From Pelobates cultripes (Eukaryota; Chordata; Amphibia; Anura; Pelobatidae), in contig OW240924.1 of assembly GCA_933207985.1 (NCBI GenBank), positions 65,839,576 through 65,903,575 of the forward strand: DNA of 64,000 bases, in the 5' to 3' direction. The first letter of the stretch is position 1, and each line of letters begins with the position of its first letter. The notes under the pieces were generated by a model. The model saw only the letters and a list, made by a program, of their open reading frames with translations. It was not told the origin of the DNA and made no database searches. Positions 55,251 through 64,000 of the stretch are shown here, one piece after another. The position numbers and the translations under genes are program-made.

Positions 55251-56142
55251 TTGGAAAGCCACTGGACAGAATTGGGACGCACATAGCTGGTGTCCTGGTG
55301 GTGTGTGGTAGGGAAACACTCAAGGAGAAGAGGTAGCTCATGCTGGCAGCTTGCTCAGGGAAAGGTATTTCGAGTGAGAGGACCTGTCTGAATGCAGTTA
55401 TGCCCTTAGGGAGCAAGACAATAGTCAATAAAAAACAAATACAAAAAAGAATGCTGAGCACCTCATGATGCATGAGGAAAAATATTGAAGATAGTCTAAA
55501 AAAACGAATACAAAAAAAGAACACTGAGCACCTCATGAGGAGAAATATAAAAGATAGTCTAAAGGTAAGTGTATAGTTGATACAATGAAATATTAACACT
55601 TAAGGCAAAAGGTGTAAATCTCCTAAACAACTTTCTCTGTCCTTCCCTGGCTTTTTTATTTTATTTTTATTTTTGCTTTATGCCTCTTACTCCTCTTGCA
55701 ACTATCTCATATATGATATAATATGAGGCTTTAGCAAATTTACTAAATAGAGATCTTCTCTGTGTTTTTGGGTATTACTTTTTTTAATTTTTTCCTCTCG
55801 TAGTGTTATTCCTCCTAAAACTATTCTAATACTGGTAATATACAAGAAAGAGACTGGAACCTTAAAGAGATTTGAGATAGTGAAAAATGAGAAGTAGAAA
55901 AGAAAAGAAAGTAGGGAAACAATAAAAGAAAAAAGGGAGGAATGGAAGCGGTAAGGGAAGGGATAACAAGAAAGGAAAGTGTGTATGAACCCCTGACCAC
56001 AGGAGAGGGAGAGATGTGGAAAAAGGAAATGAAAAAAAGAGAATAGACAACCCAAAATTATTAAAAAGAAACCCCTGAAAAAAAAAGGAAGTAAAAGTCG
56101 GAAAGGGGAGGAGAAGCAAGGGATAGAAAAGGAGAAGAAAAT
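55251..56142. other. Non-coding DNA, purine-rich
   Basis: 55860-56140 is strongly A/G-rich on the plus strand and leads into the ORF1 remnant, perhaps its 5' UTR. The Phe/Leu-rich open frames on the minus strand are composition artefacts of this tract. Confidence 0.45.
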
Positions 56143-57047
56143 ATGGCCACCAAAAAGACACAAAATGGCAAACACCTGAAGAAAGAAAAAAAAATTGAAG
56201 GTCAGCTAGAAAAACGTTTGTGTTTCTTCTCACCCCAACCGCCTGGGAATAAATCAAATTTAGATGTATCACACTAGATAACTAACTCGATAGAAGGAGA
56301 AACGAGCAGTATACAACGAAGGCATATGATAACTCAAGGCAGGAAGAAAACCTATATGAACCATTACTCAGTCATCTAGACACACAATTTGCGAAAATTA
56401 AGGTGGAAATGCAAGCAAATACACAGGACATTAAGAGAGACCTTTCCTTATGTAACCCCAAGGATCCAAAGTATTGAATAAAAACTAGAGATGATCGAAG
56501 TGTGAGAAATTCCTATCCAAGAAGAACATGTCATTCTGGAAAGAAAATAGCAGATCTGCTAAATAAAATTATAGATCAAGGAGGAACAACCTAGGAATTA
56601 GAGGTGTATCAGAACAAATATAGACAACAGAATTGGAAACATATATAGAATAATGTTTTAAATATATGAAAGTGGAAAGGGATATCAAAAGCAAAAATGA
56701 TAGAACGGTGTCACTGAGTTAACAAACTAAAAGGCGTACCAGACCACCTCCCAACAGATATATTGGTTTGTTGTCCCTCTTTTAAACTCAAGTTACAGAT
56801 CCTGAGATCACTGAAAAAGATCAATCTTTCAGGAGAGTATGAAGCATTAAAGGTCTACTAGTACCTGGAATAGTAGACAGAAGAGGAAGTCCTTTGAAGA
56901 TAGTACAATAGAACTCAGATCCAAGAATATAAAATACTGGTGGAGGTGTCCCACAAAAGATCTTTATACTGCATGAAGACAAGATCTTAAGCTTCAATGC
57001 GGCAGAAGATCTTAAAAGATGGTTGACTCTAAGTAAAGAGAAATAAA
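56143..57047 (+). pseudogene. L1/Tx1-type LINE ORF1 remnant
   Basis: The plus strand begins ATGGCCACCAAAAAGACAC (MATKKTQNGK, Lys-rich). With several stops and frame changes it continues through a coiled-coil-like part (TQFAKIKVEMQANTQDIKRD), a segment MIERCH.VNKLKG and PTDILVCCPSFKLKLQILR, and an end KILSFNAAEDLKRWLTLSKEK. The middle and end match the RRM and C-terminal domains of L1/Tx1 ORF1 RNA-binding chaperones. About 301 codons remain. No ORF2 (endonuclease/RT) motif was found downstream, so it is an old, partial copy. Confidence 0.5.
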
Positions 57048-57049
57048 GA

Positions 57050-60000
57050 ATCAACAGATCAATAAATTACTTTGCTAGGAAATAGGAGGGGAGAGTGGAG
57101 AAAAAAAAATGGGAGAAATATGAGAAATAAAGTAAAAAGAGAGGAAAGGAAAGGGGGAGAAGAAACTATTTTTTTGTAGTTGTGATGAATGATGATTTAT
57201 AGATGTGCACAATATAAAAGAGGAAGTATATACACTAGCAGAATAAAAATGAATACATTTAGAAATGGCAGACAGCGGGTGATGTGAAGAAATTAGAGTG
57301 TGGGGGGGGTGGCTGGGAGAAGAGTCACAAGTTAAATAATGCAGACCAAATGTTTGAGGTGTTAATTAACTTTACTTATTTAATGATGAAACTGCCACTT
57401 ACAATTATTAACAAACTCACAAGGTATTAAGAGAGTCATGAAGATTTATACAACTAAGTGAAAAAAGTGAATATGATGAGGGAGAAAAGAAAAGAGCGCT
57501 GCAAAGTTAAACATGAATATGTTATATGGAATGGTTTACTTACTAGCTGAAAATTAGATAAATGGCAGAAGATGGTAAGGGAATAAATAGGAGGAAAAAA
57601 ATAGTATAGGGTGTCAATTAGACCTCTACACGATTACAAATTGGAATGAGTAGTTTTTTTGGGGGGGTGTGGTGTTTAGGTAACGGTAAGTATGAAACAA
57701 TTTTCCTTATTCCTGATCAATCATGGCAGCATTTACTCATGGGGAATACCCAAGCAGTATATATAGATGGAGGGACAGAGTTCAAAAACAGCTAATAGTT
57801 ATAAAAAAACATTATTGAGCTGCATAAACTTTAGAAGACTTTAAAAAAGCCAAACAAGTAATCAATAGGATATTGTCATAAAATCTGCTCAGACAAGTTA
57901 ATTTTCCCTAGAGGCTGCAAGTTCAGCAACCTCCTGGCATTCAATATCTGAAATATCCTGAATAAATATAGAGCCAAATAGGCATTAAGGCCCTGATAGC
58001 CTAGTCTAGAGAAGGAACAAGGCTAGAGAACCTCTATGAAACCCAGACACGTTCTAGAAATTATAGATCTATTATGTCAACAAGAAAGGATAATGTCCTT
58101 CTCTGATATAAATTTGAAACATCAGAACCTTGACAAAGGCTTAACTTCCAGAAACCATACTGGAACAATCAGACACTGTTGGATGAGAACAGTCACACCA
58201 TGCTATTAAACACAGGGAGAATTACACTGAAATCCTACTACTTAGTGGATGTATTTATCAAAGACAATTCACATTGTGTCCTCTTGCCTAGTGAACTACT
58301 TACCTGTAGATACAGGAAACAAATCAGTATCTGCCTGTCAGAAAGAGGCAGAGCCTAGTAGAGAAATAAGAGCCGGTTATAAATAAAAAAAAATAAAAAA
58401 AACACTGCAACAATGAATATATATTGCAAAATCAGACTCACAACAATACTACACGCCGTGGATGAATTGATACAGTAATGATCAGTTACAGGAGAGGTAT
58501 AAACCAATAACATTACTAGGCAAAGGCAAAAAGAATCATATACAGATTAGTTGAGGGAAAAAAGAAATATGGGTATGAAACCGTAGAATTTGTGGCAAAT
58601 ACTAAATTATAAGTAGGCAATACAGGCCAACCACGTCAGTACCTACATTTGTAAATAGTACAGATTATGCCAAACAGCATAATCAAATTTATTAGAGACT
58701 GTTGTGCAACCTGAGTAGGAGATATGCAATAGGCACATGATACATTGTGGCAACAGACATAATAAGCAGGATAGAAGATATTCAGTTATCCTTATGAGAA
58801 CAAACAACCGCATACTTATTCTTACCTTATCTTCAGATAGTGATGAAGTACTTATGGTAGAGCCTATGGTGATAATAAGCAGTTGGTTTTATCTGCAAGA
58901 TATCAACACCAATCCAAGCATATAATCCACAAGTATTAAATCAATGCAATGTTAGGAGTGACCATAATTTATACCGATCTAGGTACAGGGACCATGTAAA
59001 ACATATCAGTCAAATGTTTGTCATCAACAAGCTGCATTACATTATATTATATTATGCAGGATGAATCAACCATTTAAAGCCACACATTGGTTGCAAATTC
59101 CAGATATAAGGACACCTAGAAGAATCCCCATGAATATCAGAAGAGAGGTCCATAATGGAACTACCTGTTCAGGGATTTCCTCTATTGTTCTGGTAGCAGG
59201 TGAATTTTACCTGAAATAGTAAACCTGGTAGAATGGTCTAGGAACAGGAAAGACCTTCCAATATCAATTAAAATACTTGCAATACACAGTATCAAAGTTA
59301 CCTGGAGCATATGAGCCTAAAAGAATACCTTTTATTGCAGAAAGGATATTATAATGTACCCCTTCACAACAGGGGAATCTGTGAGAAAATTCTGAACATT
59401 AACTCCTTAAGAACCAAAGCATGCCACCCCTGACATATACTTAAGGGATTGCCGAACTTTAAGGTCCCCAAGGAATAAAAGAGAATACTGAATAAAAAAG
59501 TATAAACCAGACCAGGAGTAGTGAATTTTTCAGAGTAGAAGCTTGCAGAAAACTAAAATGATACTAAAGTTATGACCAGGTGAAAGAAAAAGCCAATATT
59601 AACAGCTTTTAAAAACAGTTAAATTAGATTTTAGAAAGAAAAGAAATAGACCAGAGAAAACAGTCAGGTAATGGCTTCAGCGTTACCTACTTAGGATATC
59701 AATAAATAGCCAAATGTGTGTTCCTGCAACCAGCAAGATCTACTAAGCTGTGCATCAGTAATCAGCATATATCTGAAGGTTAACACTGCCACCAAACTTG
59801 GAAAAAAAAAAATTCCTATCTTGATCAGAGATGAGATGATACCTGGCAATAGAAACACTTTTGTAGAATGGTCTCATGTATAGATACATAGGTGTGCACA
59901 CAAAACCCCCCCCCAAAAAAACACATTCATTCTGTTAAATGTAACCTGCTCCATTTTGGAAATCAGATCTCCTCTCCTGGGAGATGCACTCAGACAGGTT

Positions 60001-60127
60001 CAGTAACACCTGCAATGTATCTGAAGTGGTATTATGTGTTAATTGCTTATCCTGAAACACGTGTGGGAGAAGGAATCTAATACAAAGCCAAAAGCAGTAT
60101 GTTTCCTTATCTACTTCATTTAACCCC
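57050..60127. other. Non-coding DNA, nothing recognised
   Basis: Three kilobases of A/G-biased sequence with no family motif in any frame. It may be decayed LINE ORF2 or unique DNA; I cannot tell. A small G-run is at 57301 and 57659. Confidence 0.4.
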
Positions 60128-60447
60128 TTAAGACCTGAGGGCGTACTATTACGGCCTATTTTAGGCGGCTGTACGCCCTCCGGTCTTTCCTTGCTTACCC
60201 GGGACCGCCGGCTATCACGGTTGGGAGGACTCCCAGGGAGCCCCCGTGGCAGATCCTCCTCCTCCAGTGCCCCCCGGACATGTGAGAGTGAGGTCCTTGC
60301 GAGGACCTCACAATCACATGGCCGGGTTAGCTGCCTGCTGCATTGCCAGCAGGGGGACTGCCTGTAATGATAGTTAGTCCCCCTGCTGGCTGAAAATAAA
60401 ATAAATAAATGTTAAAATAAGTGTAAAATAAATAAATAATATACTTA

Positions 60448-60448
60448 G

Positions 60449-60480
<32 letters not shown>
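60448..60480. repeat. (TA)n microsatellite
   Basis: TA tract flanked by GATC and AAGTATA so that the whole block 60440-60500 is palindromic. Others lie at about 60558-60600, 62583-62610 and 62624-62645. Confidence 0.85.
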
Positions 60481-60490
<10 letters not shown>

Positions 60491-60631
60491 GATCTAAGTA
60501 TAAATATACACATATACATACACACACATACAGTGTATAGGTGTATTTTACTCTTAATATATATATATAATTATATATATATATATTAATATCAAATTAC
60601 ACGTAGACTGATACTGATTAAATATATATAT

Positions 60632-62358
60632 ATTATTATTATTATTATCATCATTTATATAGCGCCAACAGATTCCGTAGCGCTTTACAATATTTTGAGA
60701 GGGGGGATGTAACAATAAATAGGACAATTACAAGAAAACTTACAGGAACAATAGGTTGAAGAGGACCCTGCTCAAACGAGCTTACAGACTATAGGAGGTG
60801 GGGTATTAGAAACATTAGGACAAGAAATATCAAGTAGGGGTGAAGCAGAGCTGGAGGAGAGAGCAAAGCACTGTCCCATAGGAGAGAGCAGGAGACAGGT
60901 ATGTAAGGTAGAGATTACTCTGGGAGGCCATAAGCTTTCCTGAAGAGATGGGTTTTAAGGCCCTTCTTAAATGATTGAAGACTAGGGGAGAGTCTGATGG
61001 CAGTAGGCAAGCTATTCCATAGGAGAGGAGCCACCCGCGAGAGGTCCTGCAAGCGCGAGTTGGCCGTACGGGTGCGAGCAGCGGTCAGGAGGTGGTCACG
61101 GGCAGAGCGGAGGGTACGAGGAGGGGCATATCTATGGATTAGTGAAGAGATATAAGTGGGGCTAGAATTGTTCAGTGCTTTAAATGTGTGGGTTAGCACT
61201 TTGAATTGACTCCTATAGCATACAGGGAGCCAATGTAAGGACTGGCAGAGGGGTGAGGTGTGAGAGGACCGACTAGAGAGGAAGATCAGTCTAGCTGCAG
61301 CATTCATGACAGACTGTAGCAGGGCAATACGGCTTTTGGGGAGACCAATCAGGAGAGGGTTACAGTAATCCATGCGGGAAATTACTAGAGCATGGACAAG
61401 CTCCTTGGTAGCATCTTGCGTAAGAAAGGGGCGAATGCGGGCTATGTTTTTGAGTTGGAACCTACAGGACTTGGCAACAAACTGGATGTGAGGCTCAAAG
61501 GTGAGACCAGAGTCAAGTATGACGCCAAGACAGCGCGCTTGCAGGGATGGACTTATGTGGATATCACTGAGTTGAAGGGAGAACAAGAGGAGGATCAGTA
61601 TTAGGAGGAGGAAAGACAAGGAGTTCAGTTTTAGAGAGGTTAAGTTTCAGAAAGCGTGAGGACATCCAGTCAGAGATGGAAGAAAGGCAAGCAGTGACAC
61701 GTTGCAGGACGGCAGGGGAGAGGTCCGGGGAGGAGAGGTATATCTGAGTGTCATCAGCATACAGGTGGTAGTGGAATCCAAAAGAGGCAATAAGTTTACC
61801 TAGAGAGGCAGTATAAAGAGAAAATAGGAGGGGACCAAGTACAGACCCTTGGGGAACTCCAACCGAGACAGGACGAGGGGAGGAGGTATCCTTGGAAAAG
61901 GAGACACTGAATGAGTGTTGGGAGAGATAGGAGGAAAACCAAGAGAGGACAGAGTCACAGAGACCGAGCGATTGAAGAGTTTGAAGGAGGAGAGCATGAT
62001 CAACGGTGTCAAAGGCAGCAGAGAGGTCAAGGAGAATTAATATGGAGTAGTGACCTTTGGATTTAGCGGAGATTAGGTCATTAGTCACTTTGATAAGAGC
62101 AGTCTCAGTAGAGTGGAGAGGGCGGAAGCCAGACTGAAGAGGGTCAAGGAGAGAGTTGGAATTAAGGAAGCGGGACACACGGGTAAAGACAAGTCTTTCC
62201 AAAAGCTTTGATGAGAAAGGGAGCAGGGATATGGGACGATAGTTAGAAGGGGAGGATGGGTCAAGAGATGTTTTTTTCAGGATAGGTATTACAGTGGCAT
62301 GTTTAAGGTCAGCAGGAACAGTGCCAGAAGAGAGAGAGCAGTTAAAGATGTGTGTATA
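60632..62358 (-). mobile_element. L2-type LINE inserted in foldback copy 2
   Basis: TTATTATTATTATTATCATC tail at 60632-60652, then a TATAGCGCCAACAGATTCCG 3' end and about 1.4 kb of RT coding sequence on the minus strand. 5'-truncated near 62358. A different subfamily from the copies at 13240 and 31579. TA-rich host sequence continues on both sides. Confidence 0.85.
60915..62345 (-). pseudogene. L2-type reverse transcriptase, one frameshift
   Basis: The minus frame is open from about 62345: [71 protein letters not shown] (first catalytic Asp), [16 protein letters not shown], then YADDTQIYL (palm active site, 61750-61761) and [13 protein letters not shown]. At about 61565 the frame shifts by one. 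It continues with [38 protein letters not shown] and SLHWLPVCYRSQFKVL to FRKAYGLPE. All RT motifs are intact apart from the frameshift. The endonuclease is absent. Confidence 0.85.
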
Positions 62359-63149
62359 ATAATTGTTATATATATATATTTATATATAATATAAAAAATT
62401 AAATATGTAAATAAAGTATATAGATGTGTGTTATTTCGTTCTAACTGTATTGTGATATTAATATATATATTTATATCAAAATACACGTAGAACAAAATAA
62501 TATATATATCTATATACATAACTATATACGTATATATCACTATACATATACCTATATATAAATAAAAATATATTTTTTAAATTATATATATATATATATA
62601 TATATACATATATATTCACATACGTATATATATATATATATACATATATTAATTCTACATATATATTTATGTAATATTTTTACATAATTGGGTATCTTAA
62701 TTAATTACAATTGGCGGGACCTGCCTGACAACCCATGCCGAAAGTAAAGGGAATTTAATTTGCTAGCACTATATTTAACCTTATAACTTTCCAAGACACC
62801 ATAAAACCTGTACATGGGGGGTACTGTTCTACTCGGGGGACTTCGCTGAACACAAATATTAGTGCTTCAAAACAGTAAAATGTATTACAACGATGAGATC
62901 GCCAGTAAAAGTGAAGTTTTTTGCATTTTTCACGCACAAACAGCACTTACACGGACGATATTATTCCTGCAATACTTTTTACTGTTTTGAAACACAAATA
63001 TTTGTGTTCAGCGAAGTCTCCCGAGTACAACAGTACCCCTCATGTACAGGTTTTATGGTGTTTTCAAAAGTTACACCGTCAAATATAAGGCTTGTGTTTC
63101 ATTTTTTTCACATTAAAATTTGCCATGTTGGGTACGTTGCCTTTTGAGA

Positions 63150-63795
63150 CCCTTCTGCATTTACTGGGCTTACTGAAACCTCAGTACCTGTAGCCACCAA
63201 GTCTTGCTGCAGGTCTTTTGCAATCACTCAAGGGTTTTTCATAACCTGCCTTCTCAGAAATCTGGTTGCAGCCATTGATATCTTCATTTTTCTGCCCCGT
63301 CCAGGTAGTGTAACCACTGTTTCTTCAACTTTGAATATGCAAGCTATGCTTCAAACAATACCTCTAGGAATATTCAGTGCCTTTGCTATCTCTTTGTATC
63401 TTGTTCCTTGTTTGTGAAGGGTGATGATCTCTTCTCTTTACTTTGTGGACCATTCTTTTGACTTAGCCATATTTATAACATGCAGTCAAACGTGACAGCT
63501 AACAAACCCCTACCCAGTTCAGGTATTTCAAGTATTTCAGCATAAGCACACCTAGTGCAACTAATGAAGCCCTTGATTTGTTGCTTCAGGTATGCTTGAA
63601 ACAACACCTGTTTTGAATATTTGTGCTGTTGTGAGAGATTCAATTCACAGGGATGAATAATTTTGAGACTGGACAAGTCATTATAATTTGCATTTTCAGT
63701 TGAATTTGGGGAAACCACTTGAGGCATTCATTGTGTTGAGCTATTTCAATTGCTTGTGTTTGATTTGTTCATTGTAAACAGCTGAGGGTCTGTAA
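63150..63795 (-). mobile_element. Tc1-like fragment with transposase N-terminus
   Basis: The minus-strand ATG is at 63468-63470. MAKSKEWSTK, a stop, EEIITLHKQGTRYKEIAKAL and NIPRGIV form the first HTH, and LPGRGRKMKIS is the AT-hook-like linker before the second HTH. Coding similarity ends at about 63150, where foldback copy 2 begins. Upstream of the ATG is the long terminal region, ending near CAGACCCTCAGCTGTTTAC on the minus strand (63780-63795), shared with 54998-55094. Catalytic domain absent. Confidence 0.65.
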
Positions 63796-64000
63796 ATTTT
63801 GCCCAAAAAATGCAGTACACCGAATGACTTTCGGACCATTTTGTTTTGTCCAGATAGTTTTCCCAAAATTACCACATGGTGGAAATTAGTCTGAACGGAA
63901 TAGTCAAATTGACGAATCCAGAATAGACTCAAACAATTTTTTTCTTGAGAACATATCTTGTAGGGGATAAATGAAAAACACCCAAAACACTTGTCTTGGG
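63796..64000. other. Non-coding DNA at window edge
   Basis: Contains ATTGACGAATCCAGAATAGA-like wording distantly similar to the 19565 repeat. Nothing firm. Confidence 0.3.

Larger units (their letters stand above)
60128..63147. mobile_element. Large foldback DNA element, copy 2 (inverted, with L2 insertion)
   Basis: Reverse-complement copy of 42016-44838. It starts TTAAGACCTGAGGGCGTACT, shows the GC-rich dyad (GAGGTCCTTGCGAGGACCTC near 60290), TA tracts, then after an inserted L2 (60632-62358) further TA tracts. It ends with the phrase family CATGTACAGGTTTTATGG in both orientations (about 62790-62820 and 63040-63060). It stops at about 63147 inside the palindromic part, where a Tc1 fragment begins, so its far end is lost. 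Confidence 0.7.

Noticed and set aside
55702..56272. Phe/Leu-rich membrane-like proteins on the minus strand
   Set aside because: Complement of an A/G-rich tract; hydrophobic composition is automatic.

Overview
The window looks like repeat-packed intergenic or intronic DNA from a vertebrate, most likely a frog. The reasons are a DIRS1-type tyrosine-recombinase retrotransposon, several L2 and CR1-type LINE pieces, four Tc1-like DNA transposons, MITEs ending in TTAAAGGGACACT-type termini next to TTAA, and very long TA/CA tracts in an AT-rich background. I found no convincing host protein-coding exon. All substantial coding sequence belongs to mobile elements, and most of it is broken. Family names are recognised from memory of motifs, not from a search.

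Layout. 1-13.2 kb: AT-rich sequence with a foldback repeat (3113-3447), a candidate solo LTR (3566-4522), a hAT-type MITE (5138-5281) and a partial MITE near 7.8 kb. 13-29 kb: an L2 3' end, a decayed Tc1 (16761-18196), CR1-type LINE pieces in both orientations (20.3-21.6 and 25.6-26.1 kb), a candidate LTR (26102-26823) and a Tc1 with recognisable termini but a dead transposase (27125-28664). 29-36.8 kb: a foldback (29167-29582), an L2 copy joined to a CR1-type tail (31579-32676), MITEs, and a 27-bp minisatellite between direct repeats 2.3 kb apart.

36.8-41.6 kb: the most intact element, a DIRS1-like retrotransposon. It has a promoter, a hairpin-rich CpG leader, a 57-bp leader repeat, a Gag-like ORF, an RT/RNase H/methyltransferase-like ORF, and the start of a tyrosine recombinase ORF cut by a 100-N assembly gap (41588-41687). 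The three ORFs lie in three frames and overlap.

42.0-44.8 and 60.1-63.1 kb: two inverted copies of a large non-coding element made of nested palindromes, TA tracts and a GC-rich dyad end. One copy carries an L2 insertion and the other a different repeat. Between them lie CA-rich satellite, a TTAA MITE, a third Tc1 (48759-50307), an almost perfect 200-bp palindrome (50417-50615), the 3' end of a LINE with a restriction-like endonuclease domain (51768-52205), a tRNA-derived SINE abutting a Tc1 end (55.0-55.25 kb) and a decayed L1/Tx1-type ORF1 (56143-57047). A fourth Tc1 fragment closes the window.

The observations most worth a second look are the paired giant foldback elements, and several separate repeats that share a module of a TGANGA-like box, a hairpin and GAAACGT. 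That module resembles the catalytic core of a hammerhead ribozyme.
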